Shown here one piece after another: positions 8,005 through 17,295 of a DNA stretch of 64,000 bases; positions within the stretch are counted from its first letter, which is position 1, and the number at the start of each line of letters is the position of its first letter. The notes under the pieces were generated by a model. The model did no database searches. It was not told where the DNA came from and saw only the letters and a list, made by a program, of their open reading frames with translations. The position numbers and the translations under genes were made by a program. The DNA comes from Clostridia bacterium (GTDB lineage Bacteria; Bacillota; Clostridia; Christensenellales; Aristaeellaceae), in contig JAFWES010000082.1 in assembly GCA_017512805.1 (NCBI GenBank), forward strand, positions 1 to 64,000, written 5' to 3'.

Positions 8005-8760
8005 ATGTTTCTGATGGATGACGGAATCCGGATCCACGTGGAGGCGGAGATGCCGGAGGGAATCCGGGAAGGGGAGAAGGTCCCCACGGTGGTGCTGATC
8101 CACGGCTTTACCGGGCACATGGAGGAAACCCATATCGTCGCGGTGGGGAAAGCCCTGCGGGACGCGGGGTGCGCGGTGCTGCGGGCGGAGATGTACGGTC
8201 ACGGGCTCAGCGGCGGTGAATTCAGGCATCATACGATTTATAAATGGCTGACCAACCTGATGACGGTGATCGATTACGCCCGGGGTCTGGATTCCACCGG
8301 AGACCTGTACCTTTGCGGGCATTCCCAGGGCGGGATGGCCGTGATGCTGGCGGCGGCCATGAAGCACGATCAGATCAGGGGTCTGATTCCCATGTCGCCC
8401 GCATGGATGATTCCGGAAGGCGCGAGGGAAGGCTTCCTGCTGGGAGAGCATTTCGACCCGGATCATGTGCCGGATACCATTGGCGCCTGGGGGGACCGGC
8501 AGCTGGACGGAAACTATATCCGGGTGGCGCAGACGATCCATGTGGAGGAGGCCATCGACCGCTATGACGGGCCGGTGCTGATCGTCCACGGGGATGAGGA
8601 CGAGGCGGTGCCGTACCGATACGGACAGGAAGCGGCGAAGCGGTACCGGAACGCGGAACTGGTGACCATTGAAGGGGACGACCATTGCTACGGAAGGCAT
8701 CTGGACAGGGTGACGGAAGCGATCGGCGCCTGGATGCGGAATCAGATCGGAAAGAAATAA
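8005..8760 (+). CDS. Alpha/beta hydrolase, esterase-like
   Basis: 251 residues. The nucleophile elbow is CGHSQGG with Ser107; Asp197 or Asp199 in HGDEDEAVP and His227 in GDDHCYG complete a triad. The oxyanion strand is LIHGFTGH near residue 33. The layout matches small cinnamoyl/feruloyl-esterase-like hydrolases, but carboxylesterases also fit. It has no signal peptide and should be cytoplasmic. An AAAGGAG site precedes the ATG. It lies 88 bases upstream of the GH3 gene on the same strand, suggesting joint use on plant oligosaccharides; that pairing is inference. Confidence 0.85.
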   Translation: MFLMDDGIRIHVEAEMPEGIREGEKVPTVVLIHGFTGHMEETHIVAVGKALRDAGCAVLRAEMYGHGLSGGEFRHHTIYKWLTNLMTVIDYARGLDSTGDLYLCGHSQGGMAVMLAAAMKHDQIRGLIPMSPAWMIPEGAREGFLLGEHFDPDHVPDTIGAWGDRQLDGNYIRVAQTIHVEEAIDRYDGPVLIVHGDEDEAVPYRYGQEAAKRYRNAELVTIEGDDHCYGRHLDRVTEAIGAWMRNQIGKK

Positions 8761-8848
8761 CGCGGAAACGGAGAACGAGGACGGAGGCATCCCCATGACC
8801 GCGAGGATCGTGGGAACGGAACCAAAGACAAAGAAGGAGGAAGAATCC

Positions 8849-11257
8849 ATGGAACGCTGGCAGCGCGCAAATTATACCCCTGTCCTGCCCCTGGGGAAGG
8901 ACGGAAAGCGGGTCACCGCAAGCCCGGAGCACATTGCCGTCTCCAAGAAAGCCGCCCTGGAGGGCATGGTGCTGCTGAAGAACCGCGGAGGCACCCTGCC
9001 CCTGGAAAAGGGCACCCATATCGCGCTCTTTGGCAAGGCCACCTTTGACTACGTGAAGGGCGGCGGGGGCAGCGGCGACGTCTATGTCCCCTATATGCGC
9101 AATCTCTACGACGGCCTGATACAGATCGCCGATCCCCTTACGATTTTCGACGGAACCGCGGATTACTACCGCGCATACGTTCAGGAACAGTACGCGAAGG
9201 GCGGCCTGCCCGGGCTGATTCCGGAGCCTGAACTCCCGGAGGAGCTGGTGAAAAAGGCCCGCGCCTTTGCCGACACCGCCGTGATTTCCATCTCCCGCTA
9301 TTCCGGCGAGGGCTGGGACCGAAAGACCGACAAGGCTCCGCCGCCCCCCGAAAGCGGGTGGAGCGCGTCCATCGTGGGCCTGTCCTACGCCATTTTCGAG
9401 GACGGCGACTTCTACTTCACCGCCGCCGAGCGGGCCTTGATTGAAAAGGTGGCGGCGCTCTTCCCGCGGGCCGCGGTGGTGCTGAATGTGGGCGGCATGG
9501 TGGAGACCGACTGGCTGGAGAAGAACGACCGGATCGGCGCGGTGCTGCTCGGCTGGCAGGGCGGCATGGAGGGCGGCGCCGCCGAGGCGGAGCTGCTGAT
9601 GGGGGTGGCCAATCCCTCCGGGAAGCTGTCCGATACCTTTGCCCGCCGCCTGGAGGACTATCCCAGCGCGGATACGTTTTACGAATCCGACGACTATGTG
9701 GACTACTACGAGGACATCTATGTCGGCTATCGCTATTTCGAGACCGTCCCCGGCGCGGCGGAAAAGGTCGTCTATCCCTTCGGATACGGCCTGAGCTACA
9801 CCTCCTTCGCCCTCACGGAGCAAAAGGTGGTCATCGACGGGGATGAGGTGACCGCCTCCGTCTGCGTAACCAATACCGGGGACAGGGCCGGCCGGGAGGT
9901 CGTCCAGGTCTATGGCAGCGCGCCCCAGGGCCGGCTCGGCAAGCCCGCGAAGGTGCTCTGCGGCTACAGGAAGACCGGGCTCCTCGCTCCGGGCGAAAAG
10001 AGCTGGGTCACCGTGCGGTTCCCCGTCACGGTCCTGGCGTCCTACGACGACCTTGGGAAGGTCCGAAAGTCCGCCTGGCTGATGGAGAAGGGGGACTACC
10101 GTTTCTTCGTGGGCACCAGCGTCCGGGACGTGGAGGAGAGCGAAACCGTTCTGACCCTGGAGGAGGACCGGATTGTGGAACAGCTGACCGCCCGCGCGGT
10201 TCCCACCTCCCTCAGCCGGCGGATGCTTGCCGACGGAAGCTTTGAACCCCTGCCCATGAGCGAGCCCCATCCTGTCTACAATCACGCTCCCGAAACGCTT
10301 CCGGACGACGGACTGACCGGTTATATGCCCGAGGTTCGCCCGGTGCCGCGCCGCATGCGCCGCGTGACAGACCGGCCGCAGTTACTGGACGTGGCGGAGG
10401 GAAGAATGACCCTGGACGATTTTGTCGCCCAGCTTTCCGACGAGGACGTGGCGCATCTGCTGGGAGGCCAGCCCAACACCGGCGTGGCCAATACCTTTGG
10501 TTACGGCAACAACGTCCCCTCCGGCATCCCGAACATCATGAGCGCCGACGGTCCCGCGGGGGCGCGGTTCCTCCTTCCCACCGGCGTGAAGACCACAGCC
10601 TTCCCGGTGGAGACCCTGCTGTGCTGCACCTGGGATCCGGAGATCTGTTATCAGGTGGGTGCCGCCGGCGCGCTGGAGTGCAAGGAGAATAATATCGGCG
10701 CGTGGCTGACCCCGGCCGTCTGCATCCACCGCAATCCCATCTGTGGGCGCAACTTCGAGTATTTTTCCGAGGACCCGCTGCTGACGGGCAAGCAGGCCGC
10801 GGCGCTGGTCCGCGGAATCCAGAGCGAGCATATTGCCGCCACCCCCAAGCACTTTGCCCTCAACAACAAGGAGACCAACCGCCGCAACAGCGACAGCCGC
10901 GCCTCCGAGCGGGCGATCCGGGAGATTTATATCAAGCAGTTCGAAATCATCGTCAAGGAGTCCGACCCCTGGAGCATCATGTCCTCCTATAACATCATCA
11001 ACGGCAGCCGCGCCTCCGAGAACAGGGATCTTCTCACCGGCGTCCTCCGGGAGGAGTGGGGTTGGGAAGGAATGATCACCACCGACTGGTGGACCTACGG
11101 CGAGCACTACAGGGAGTGCATGGCCGGCAATGACATCAAGCTCGGCTGCGGCTTCCCGGAGCGCCTTCTCGACGCCCTCGAAAAGGGCCTGCTCACCCGG
11201 GAGGCGATGAATACCGCCGCGAAGCATATCCTTGGCCTGATTTTGCGCATCGACTGA
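8849..11257 (+). CDS. GH3 beta-glucosidase with permuted domain order
   Basis: 802 residues. The usual C-terminal alpha/beta domain comes first: GMVLLKNRGGTLPL near residue 33, then VGYRYFE and YPFGYGLSYTSFA near residue 310. An FnIII-like domain follows (VTNTGDRAGREVVQVYG, about residues 335-440). The catalytic barrel is last, with KHFALNNKETNR and nucleophile Asp746 in ITTDWW. This permutation is known in beta-glucosidases of rumen Clostridia. It hydrolyses terminal beta-glucosides and is probably cytoplasmic, since no signal peptide is seen. The ATG at 8849 follows GAAGGAGGAAGAATCC. A longer reading from 8795 lacks such a site. Confidence 0.92.
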   Translation: MERWQRANYTPVLPLGKDGKRVTASPEHIAVSKKAALEGMVLLKNRGGTLPLEKGTHIALFGKATFDYVKGGGGSGDVYVPYMRNLYDGLIQIADPLTIFDGTADYYRAYVQEQYAKGGLPGLIPEPELPEELVKKARAFADTAVISISRYSGEGWDRKTDKAPPPPESGWSASIVGLSYAIFEDGDFYFTAAERALIEKVAALFPRAAVVLNVGGMVETDWLEKNDRIGAVLLGWQGGMEGGAAEAELLMGVANPSGKLSDTFARRLEDYPSADTFYESDDYVDYYEDIYVGYRYFETVPGAAEKVVYPFGYGLSYTSFALTEQKVVIDGDEVTASVCVTNTGDRAGREVVQVYGSAPQGRLGKPAKVLCGYRKTGLLAPGEKSWVTVRFPVTVLASYDDLGKVRKSAWLMEKGDYRFFVGTSVRDVEESETVLTLEEDRIVEQLTARAVPTSLSRRMLADGSFEPLPMSEPHPVYNHAPETLPDDGLTGYMPEVRPVPRRMRRVTDRPQLLDVAEGRMTLDDFVAQLSDEDVAHLLGGQPNTGVANTFGYGNNVPSGIPNIMSADGPAGARFLLPTGVKTTAFPVETLLCCTWDPEICYQVGAAGALECKENNIGAWLTPAVCIHRNPICGRNFEYFSEDPLLTGKQAAALVRGIQSEHIAATPKHFALNNKETNRRNSDSRASERAIREIYIKQFEIIVKESDPWSIMSSYNIINGSRASENRDLLTGVLREEWGWEGMITTDWWTYGEHYRECMAGNDIKLGCGFPERLLDALEKGLLTREAMNTAAKHILGLILRID

Positions 11258-11409
11258 CGGAACATCGAAGGAAGGGCCGAAAAGAGAATCCGGGAGTATT
11301 GACTTAGAGATCACTTTAAGGGTTAGGATGAGCGTACCGGCAGCCGGAAGGGCTGCGAAGGCTTCCGTTGTACTTCGGATTCGACGGAACTTCGGAAAGG
11401 ATGGGATTC

Positions 11410-11600
11410 ATGCAATACTTTACCTTCTATTCTCCTACGTTTTTCGCTTTCGAAACATCATGTGGGCGGGCATGATGGCGCATAACAATTCCTGCGGCGT
11501 GGGCCGGAGCCAGGACTGGACCAGCCACGACATTGAGCACGAACTGTCCGCCCTGTACGACTGCGCGCACGGAGCGGGCCTGGCGGCTCACCATTACGGT
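11410..11600 (+). pseudogene. Internally deleted iron-containing alcohol dehydrogenase
   Basis: A start with an upstream GGAAAGGATGGG reads MQYFTFYSPTFFAF, which fits the N-terminus of butanol-dehydrogenase-like enzymes, then stops. From 11460, in another frame, comes MWAGMMAHNNSCGVGRSQDW followed by THDIEHELS-like SHDIEHELSALYDCAHGAGLA, the conserved core around the iron-binding histidines. The central nucleotide-binding part and the C-terminus are gone. The gene is therefore a relic with a large internal deletion and a lost end, sitting between the GH3 gene and a hairpin. Confidence 0.8.
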
Positions 11601-11643
11601 CGGGAAACGACCAAAGGTGAGCGGACCCGGATCACAGACAAAA

Positions 11644-11680
11644 GGAACATCCCGGGGTTGCCCGGGATGTTCCTTGTTTC
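11644..11680. terminator. Strong hairpin, probable terminator
   Basis: GGAACATCCCGGG (11644-11656) pairs perfectly with CCCGGGATGTTCC (11661-11673) across GTTG, followed by TTGTTTC. The T-run is broken, so this may be either a terminator or a dispersed palindromic element. Confidence 0.6.
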
Positions 11681-11681
11681 A

Positions 11682-11724
11682 CAGGGACGCGTCATTTTGT
11701 TTCACACAGGGACGCGTCATTTTG
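11682..11724. repeat. Tandem 18-bp direct repeat
   Basis: CAGGGACGCGTCATTTTG occurs at 11682-11699 and again at 11707-11724, separated by TTTCACA. The second copy contains the stop codon of the thioesterase gene. Similar GGGACG-containing short repeats are scattered in clostridial genomes; their role is unknown. Confidence 0.8.
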
Positions 11725-12148
11725 CTTCGGAGGGGACCGCTGAGGGCGGATTCAGCTTGAAGCTGGTCAGGGTCATGCAGGCGATGTCCCGCTGGAGATC
11801 GTCCCGGACGACGACATGGGTGACCATGGAGTTCTTCCCGTTTTTAATGAGGGAGGCCTCCGCGATCAGCCGTGTTCCCCTGACCCCGTTCAGATAGTTT
11901 ATGCTGACCTGCTGCGCCACGGTGGGGCTGTGCAGGTGGTTCGTCAGCGCGGCCGACGCGAAATCCGCCAGGGTGAAGGTCGCACCGCCCATGACCCCGT
12001 TCAGGGCATTCAGGTGCTTGTCCTGAATGTCCATGCTGCAAACGGCTTTGCTCTCGGATAGCTCGTCCAGATGCATCCCGTTGGTGGTGGCGAAACGCTC
12101 CATCTGAAAATAACGCTGCGCCTCCTGTAGGCTTGAGAATAAAGCCAT
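11717..12148 (-). CDS. PaaI-type hotdog thioesterase
   Basis: 143 residues. The motif LNGVMGGATFTLADFASAAL is the hotdog-fold signature of the PaaI/4HBT group, here with Asn and Gly of the catalytic turn and the Asp of LADFA. Such enzymes hydrolyse acyl- or aryl-CoA thioesters in the cytoplasm. The ATG at 12148 lies 10 bases after AGGAGG; another in-frame ATG at 12157 is only one base from it. The last codons overlap a tandem repeat. The substrate is unknown. Confidence 0.85.
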   Translation of the reverse strand: MALFSSLQEAQRYFQMERFATTNGMHLDELSESKAVCSMDIQDKHLNALNGVMGGATFTLADFASAALTNHLHSPTVAQQVSINYLNGVRGTRLIAEASLIKNGKNSMVTHVVVRDDLQRDIACMTLTSFKLNPPSAVPSEAK

Positions 12149-12162
12149 CGATTTCATCCCTC

Positions 12163-12211
12163 CTGTCCGTTTTTTCGGACAGACTATACACCCTGACTAC
12201 CGTTCCGTCAA
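12163..12211 (-). promoter_or_regulatory. Promoter and leader hairpin of the thioesterase gene
   Basis: On the minus strand TTGACG (12211-12206) and TATAGT (12188-12183) are 17 bases apart. Right behind them CTGTCCG and CGGACAG form a 7-bp hairpin with a run of six T or A in the loop (12163-12182). It abuts the ribosome binding site and could affect translation. Confidence 0.7.
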
Positions 12212-12272
12212 TATCCGCTCCGCTTGAAGGACGGAACCGTTATATTTTCAGAAAAAATTCATCTTCTGATAA

Positions 12273-12301
12273 CAGACAAATCGGCTGCCGTAAGATATAA
12301 T
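12273..12301 (+). promoter_or_regulatory. Promoter of the ABC export operon
   Basis: CAGACA (12273-12278), 17 bases, TATAAT (12296-12301). The -10 is perfect and the -35 matches at four of six positions. The TTG start of the ATPase gene is 66 bases downstream. Confidence 0.6.
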
Positions 12302-12366
12302 GAAAGTTCAAAGGGGAATCTGTGCGGTTCCCCCATCCGTCTTTGTTCGGAAAGGAGGCGTTTGTT

Positions 12367-13071
12367 TTGTCCGCGTACATCTCCTTTGACGGCGTCTGCA
12401 GGGATTACCCTGCCGGGGATACGGTGGTGCATGCCGCGGATCACGTGACCTTTCAGATCGAAAGGGGAGAATTCTGCGTGGTGCTGGGGCCCAGCGGCGC
12501 CGGGAAAACCACCGTGCTGAACCTGCTGGGGGGCATGGACCGGGCCACTTCCGGGACCATCCTGGTGGACGGAAAGGAAATCACCCAAATGTCTCCCCGC
12601 CAGCTGACGGAATACCGCCGGACAGACGTGGGCTTCGTATTTCAGTTCTATAACCTGATGCCCAATCTGACGGCCCTGGAAAACGTGGAGCTGGCCAGGC
12701 AGGTTTGCCGGGACGCCCTGGATCCCCGGGAGGTTTTGCGCCAGGTGGGCCTGGAAGCCCGGATGAACAATTTTCCCGCTCAGCTTTCCGGCGGGGAACA
12801 GCAGCGGGTTTCCATCGCCCGGGCTTTATGCAAAAATCCGGCGCTGCTTCTGTGCGACGAGCCCACCGGGGCCCTGGATTCCCAGACCAGCGCCCAGGTG
12901 CTGGCGCTGCTGCTGCGGCTCAGCAGGGAGTATCATACCACCGTGGTCGTGATCACCCATAACGCGGCGATTGCCGATCTGGCCACCCGGGTGATCCGTC
13001 TGCGAAGCGGATCTGTGACGGAATCCCGGGTCAACGATCATCCGGCCCGGGTGGAGGATATCGCATGGTAA
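12367..13071 (+). CDS. ABC transporter ATP-binding protein, MacB/LolD type
   Basis: 234 residues. Walker A is [16 protein letters not shown], the Q-loop is [15 protein letters not shown], the signature is [15 protein letters not shown], and Walker B is [12 protein letters not shown]. This is the MacB/LolD/FtsE group of mechanotransmission ABC ATPases. The TTG at 12367 lies eight bases after AAAGGAGG, so I choose it over earlier in-frame codons that precede the site. It overlaps the permease gene by seven bases. With the permease and adaptor behind it, the complex probably exports a peptide or lipid. Confidence 0.92.
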   Translation: MSAYISFDGVCRDYPAGDTVVHAADHVTFQIERGEFCVVLGPSGAGKTTVLNLLGGMDRATSGTILVDGKEITQMSPRQLTEYRRTDVGFVFQFYNLMPNLTALENVELARQVCRDALDPREVLRQVGLEARMNNFPAQLSGGEQQRVSIARALCKNPALLLCDEPTGALDSQTSAQVLALLLRLSREYHTTVVVITHNAAIADLATRVIRLRSGSVTESRVNDHPARVEDIAW

Positions 13072-15380
13072 GGCGAAACGCGCTTTGGCGCAAGCTCCGG
13101 CGGGACCTGGGGCGGAACGTCATGCAGTTCGGAGCGATGATGCTGCTTTGCCTGCTGGGCACGTGGGTGTTCGCCGGGCTGGACGCAAACTGGCGGCAGG
13201 AGGCGGAAACCATCGAAGGATGGTGGGAAGAAGCGAATCTCTGCGATTTCTGGATCAGCGGCAGCGGCTTTTCCCGCCAGGATATCTACCGGATCCGGGG
13301 CCTGGAGGGGGTGGAGACGCTGCAGGCGCGCATGACCCTGGACGCGGAGTGTCCGGATCTGCCCGGGAAGGTGACCGCAGTGCTTCATGCCTTGGAGGGG
13401 GAGATGGTGCTGAACACCCCCACCCTGCGCAGCGGGGAAGGGCTGTCCCCGGAGGATGATCGGGGCTGTCTGGTGGAGGAACAGTTTGCCCGGGCCCAGG
13501 GCCTGAATCCGGGAGACGCCCTGAAGATTCAGGCCGCCGGCCTGGAGCGGAACCTGATTGTCCGGGGAACGGTGCTTTCCCCGGAGTATCTGATGACCGC
13601 GAAGGACATGGCTCCGGATCCGTCCACTTACGGTTTTATTCTGCTGAACAGTTCCGCGTTTCGGGAACTGCCTTTCAACCAGCTGATTCTGTCCGTCTCG
13701 GACGGCGCGGATGATGCCCTGCTGGAGGACGCGGTCCGGTCCATCGTGCCGGAAGCCGTGATCCAGACCCAGGAAACCCATGGCAGCACCCTGCAGGGGC
13801 GGAACTATATCTCTCTCTTCCGGAACATGAGCTATCTGTTCCCCGTGCTGGCGTATTTCGTGGCGGCGCTGGTGGTGGTGACCACCGTTTCCCGCCTGAT
13901 GGATACGCAGCGCATCCAGATGGGGACCCTGAAAGCCCTGGGATATGGGAACGGCGCCATCCGGCGGCACTATCTGGCCTATGCCCTGATTCCCTCCCTC
14001 CTGGGGTCCGGACTGGGGCTGTTCTCCGCCCGGTATACGCTGCCTCCCGTGCTGTGGAAAATGCTGGAAGTGAATCTGCGGGTGCCGGAAGTCCGGTACG
14101 CGCCCATCTCGCTTCCGGCCTGGGGGCTGGCGGGAGCGGAGATCCTGCTGGCGGTGCTGATCTGCGTGGCGCACGAAGGCCGGGCCGCCCGGGAAACCGC
14201 GGCGGAACTGCTGCGGCCCAGGCCCCCGAAAGCCGGGTCCCGGGTGCTGCTGGAAAGAATCCCCTTCCTGTGGCGGCGCTTCTCCTTCAATACCAAGATG
14301 GTGATCCGAAACCTGTTCCGCAACAAGGGCCGGACGCTGATGAGCATGGTGGGGATGCTGTTCTGCAATATGCTGATCATCTGCTCCTTCGGGCTGCAGG
14401 AATCCATTCCCCGCTTTATCGGCCAATATTTCGGAGAGACCCTGCGCTACGATACCCGGGCGGAGCTGAAGGCCGGCCAGGCCGGGCCGCTGGATTCCTA
14501 TCGGGCCCGGCTGGAGGCGGAGCGGGTGGACGGGATCATGGAGATGAGCGTCAGCCTGCGGTCGGAAAAGCGCATCAAAACCGTTCAGCTGACGGTGATC
14601 CCGGAGGACACCGAGCTGCTGGCGGTCGGTCCCGGGCGGACCGTCGCCCGGCTTCCGGAAGAAGGCCTGGTGCTGACGGAAAAGCTGGCGGAACAGATGA
14701 CCGTGGGCGAGGGAGAGCCGGTCTCCGTCTGGCTCACCGGGGAGGATGAACCGCTGTCCCTGCGGGTGGCCGGGCTGACGGAGGTTTCCATCGGCCAGGG
14801 GGTTTACATGAGCCGGACGGCCTGGGAAAGGCTGCGAAAAGGGGATTTTGTCCCCACCGCGCTGCTGCTGAAGAATCCCACGGAGAACACGATCCTGAAG
14901 CTGGAGGATATGGACGGGGTGGAGTCCGTGAAATATCCCGCGGACCAGCACAAGCAGACCATGCGGGTGCTTGAATCCGCCACCTCCGCCTTCTCCATCC
15001 TCAGCGCTGTGGCCCTGGGGCTGGCTTTCGTCATTTGCTATAATATGGGACAGCTGAACTTCACCGAGCGGATCCGGGAATATGCGACCCTGAAGGTGCT
15101 GGGATACCATCAGCGGGAAATCCGGGGCCTCATGTTCAGGGAAAACAACCTGACGGCCCTCCTGGGAGTCGGGGCGGGGATCCCCCTGGGCCTCCTGCTG
15201 GTGCGGATCATCCTGAAAATGTGCGAGTTTGATCAGATGGTATTTGTGCCCTACGTATCGGTGAAAACGGTGCTGCTATGCAGCCTGGCCACCTTTGTCT
15301 TTACCTGCCTGATCCAGCTGCTGATTACCAGGAAGGTCAGGCGGGTGGATATGGTGGAGGCGCTCAAGAGCGTGGAGTGA
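13065..15380 (+). CDS. ABC transporter permease, FtsX/MacB-like
   Basis: 771 residues. One helix sits at the N-terminus (residues 20-37). A large extracytoplasmic domain follows, then helices near 255-275, 305-325 and 360-375. A second half repeats this with helices near 425-445, 640-660, 700-720 and 735-755. FtsX-type motifs GTLKALGYGNGAIRRHY and ATLKVLGYHQREIRGL occur in the two halves, an internal duplication usual in the long members. The ATG overlaps the ATPase gene end, so the two proteins are translated in step. The substrate is unknown. Confidence 0.9.
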   Translation: MVRRNALWRKLRRDLGRNVMQFGAMMLLCLLGTWVFAGLDANWRQEAETIEGWWEEANLCDFWISGSGFSRQDIYRIRGLEGVETLQARMTLDAECPDLPGKVTAVLHALEGEMVLNTPTLRSGEGLSPEDDRGCLVEEQFARAQGLNPGDALKIQAAGLERNLIVRGTVLSPEYLMTAKDMAPDPSTYGFILLNSSAFRELPFNQLILSVSDGADDALLEDAVRSIVPEAVIQTQETHGSTLQGRNYISLFRNMSYLFPVLAYFVAALVVVTTVSRLMDTQRIQMGTLKALGYGNGAIRRHYLAYALIPSLLGSGLGLFSARYTLPPVLWKMLEVNLRVPEVRYAPISLPAWGLAGAEILLAVLICVAHEGRAARETAAELLRPRPPKAGSRVLLERIPFLWRRFSFNTKMVIRNLFRNKGRTLMSMVGMLFCNMLIICSFGLQESIPRFIGQYFGETLRYDTRAELKAGQAGPLDSYRARLEAERVDGIMEMSVSLRSEKRIKTVQLTVIPEDTELLAVGPGRTVARLPEEGLVLTEKLAEQMTVGEGEPVSVWLTGEDEPLSLRVAGLTEVSIGQGVYMSRTAWERLRKGDFVPTALLLKNPTENTILKLEDMDGVESVKYPADQHKQTMRVLESATSAFSILSAVALGLAFVICYNMGQLNFTERIREYATLKVLGYHQREIRGLMFRENNLTALLGVGAGIPLGLLLVRIILKMCEFDQMVFVPYVSVKTVLLCSLATFVFTCLIQLLITRKVRRVDMVEALKSVE

Positions 15381-15410
15381 GTTCTTTAGAATTGGAGGAA
15401 ACGGAAAACC

Positions 15411-16472
15411 ATGAAAAAGCTCCTTCTCCTGATCCTGGCCCTGAGCCTGCTTTGGAGCGGGGCCTCCGCCGCGGCCCTGGACCGCTCGGCCTATGTCATT
15501 GCCAGCGGCACGGTGGAAGCCGCGGCCTTTACCGACGTACTGGCTCCCTTCTCCGGCACCCTGCTGTCCTTTGACCTGCAGCCCGGGGACCGGGTTTCCG
15601 TGGGAGAGACGCTGCTGGGGATGCGCACCCAGATCCTTCGGGCGCCGCTGTCCGGAAGGATTACCGGCGTCTTCGCCGGCGAAGGCGAGGACGCGTCCGG
15701 CGTGATGGCCAGGTACGGCGCGCTGGCGGCCATCGAGCCGGAATACAGCTATTTGGTCCGGGCGACCACCACCGGCGCCTATAACAAGAGCCGGAACAAG
15801 GAGCTCCACATCGGGGAGACCCTGTATTTCCAGCAGAACTCCGGCACGAAGGACGACGGCGTCGGACAGGTCATCTCCGTTTCCGGCGACAGCTATACGT
15901 TGGAGATTCACAGCGGCGATTTCAGCCCCCGGGAAAACGTGACCCTCTACAGAAGCGCCGGGTACGGATATTCCGAAAAGGTGGGAACCGGAACCGTGGC
16001 CAGGCGGGATCCCCTGACCGTAACCGGGTCCGGACGGATCGGAAAAGTATATGTCCGGGCGGACAGCCGGGTATCCGCCGACGATCCCCTGTTTGAAATT
16101 CTGCCGGCGGACGCCGATCCGGGAGCGGGCAGTGACGTCCTGTGCCCCTGCGACGGGGTCATCGCTTCGGTGGCTGTGATGCCGGGACAGCAGGTATGGA
16201 AAGGCGCGCTGCTGGCCCGGATCTACCGGACGGATCGGATCGAGGTTGTCGCGGAGGTGGACGAAATGGACCTTTCCCGGATCCGGGTCGGCTCCGTCTG
16301 CCCGATCCTGCTGGACATGGACGAGGAAACGGTCCTGCAGGGGCAGGTGAGTGAAATCAACGCCCTGGGCGTCACCCGTCAGAACGCCGCCTGGTTCCGG
16401 GTGCATCTGTCCCTGGAAAACGCCTCCCACCTGCCGCTGGGGGCCAGCGCGTCGGTGTATCTCCCAAAATAA
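15411..16472 (+). CDS. Efflux adaptor (HlyD/MacA-like membrane fusion protein)
   Basis: 353 residues. A signal peptide (MKKLLLLILALSLLWSGASA) is followed by a lipoyl-like hairpin: ASGTVEAAAFTDVLAPFSGT, then GDRVSVGETLLGMRTQILRAP. A second lipoyl-like segment near residue 240 reads PCDGVIASVAVMPGQQVWKG. The beta-barrel part follows (IEVVAEVDEMDLSRI). Adaptors of this type couple MacB-like permeases to the outside; here it would stand on the external face of a presumed single membrane. It starts 30 bases behind the permease, with a GGAGG site. Confidence 0.85.
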   Translation: MKKLLLLILALSLLWSGASAAALDRSAYVIASGTVEAAAFTDVLAPFSGTLLSFDLQPGDRVSVGETLLGMRTQILRAPLSGRITGVFAGEGEDASGVMARYGALAAIEPEYSYLVRATTTGAYNKSRNKELHIGETLYFQQNSGTKDDGVGQVISVSGDSYTLEIHSGDFSPRENVTLYRSAGYGYSEKVGTGTVARRDPLTVTGSGRIGKVYVRADSRVSADDPLFEILPADADPGAGSDVLCPCDGVIASVAVMPGQQVWKGALLARIYRTDRIEVVAEVDEMDLSRIRVGSVCPILLDMDEETVLQGQVSEINALGVTRQNAAWFRVHLSLENASHLPLGASASVYLPK

Positions 16473-16500
16473 AACATTCCCGAAGGAAGGAACGTGAAAG

Positions 16501-17163
16501 ATGGAATATCGGAGTCTGCCCCCCGCCACAATGCTCAATCCCGCGCCGGTGGTGCTGGTCAGCTGCGGAGACGAAAACGGAAAGCGGAACCTGGTGACCG
16601 TGGCCTGGACGGGGACCGTGAATTCGGAGCCGCCCATGGTCAGCGTCAGCCTGAAAAAAGAACGGTATTCCCACGGCCTCATCCTGTCCTCCGGGGAATA
16701 CGTGATCAATCTGGCGGACGAGCCCATGCTGAAGGCCGTGGACTTCTGCGGCGTTCGCAGCGGAAGGGATCTGGACAAGGCGGAAGCCGCGGGGCTCACG
16801 TTCGCGCCCGCGGAGGGAATGCGTTTTGCCCCCGGGGTGGAAGGCGCTCCGGCCAGGCTCAGCTGCCGGGTCCGGCAGGTTTTGGAGCTGGGGAGCCACG
16901 ATCTGTTTCTGGGGGAGGTTGTGGCGGTGCAGGTCCGGAAGGATCTGGTGGACGAGCGGGGAGCGGTCCGCCTGGAGAGGGGAAAGCTGGTGGCCTACAG
17001 CCACGGACTGTATCAGCGCCTGGGACAGGTGCTGGGCTTCTTCGGCTATTCCGTCGCCCGGGAAGAGGTCCGGCAGCGCAGAATGGCCGCCTTCAGGAAC
17101 GGACAGAGGCGGGAGCCGACCGCCGCCCCAGTGGGGCGCTCGCCAAAGGCGAAAGGAAGGTGA
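16501..17163 (+). CDS. Flavin reductase-like FMN-binding protein
   Basis: 220 residues. The split-barrel flavin reductase (flavoredoxin) pattern is visible: NLVTVAWTGTVNSEPPMVSV then SHGLILSSGEYVINLADE, with FCGVRSGRDLDKAEAAGLTF. These proteins bind FMN and pass electrons in anaerobes. A GAAGGAAGG site precedes the ATG. The last 15 residues (APVGRSPKAKGR) come from low-complexity GC-rich sequence that resembles dispersed intergenic material, so the original C-terminus may have been replaced. It lies 28 bases behind the adaptor gene. Confidence 0.85.
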   Translation: MEYRSLPPATMLNPAPVVLVSCGDENGKRNLVTVAWTGTVNSEPPMVSVSLKKERYSHGLILSSGEYVINLADEPMLKAVDFCGVRSGRDLDKAEAAGLTFAPAEGMRFAPGVEGAPARLSCRVRQVLELGSHDLFLGEVVAVQVRKDLVDERGAVRLERGKLVAYSHGLYQRLGQVLGFFGYSVAREEVRQRRMAAFRNGQRREPTAAPVGRSPKAKGR

Positions 17164-17295
17164 CCGCCTCAACCGAAACAAGCGCAGCCGCCGTTCAGGG
17201 TTTTCAGCGGAGAACGGGCGGCAGCCCCGGTCAGGGCTGTGGCGCCATTGAGGTTCGTTGCGCCCGGAAAACGGACGGCAGCCCCGTGCAGGAGA

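Noticed and set aside
11328..11897. Plus-strand open frame through the alcohol dehydrogenase relic
   Set aside because: It joins a real protein fragment to the hairpin, repeats and antisense of the thioesterase; only the middle 45 codons have coding meaning.
13038..15110. 690-codon open frame antisense to the ABC permease
   Set aside because: It mirrors the third-position GC bias of the permease and reads as a low-complexity Gln, His, Arg and Gly mix.
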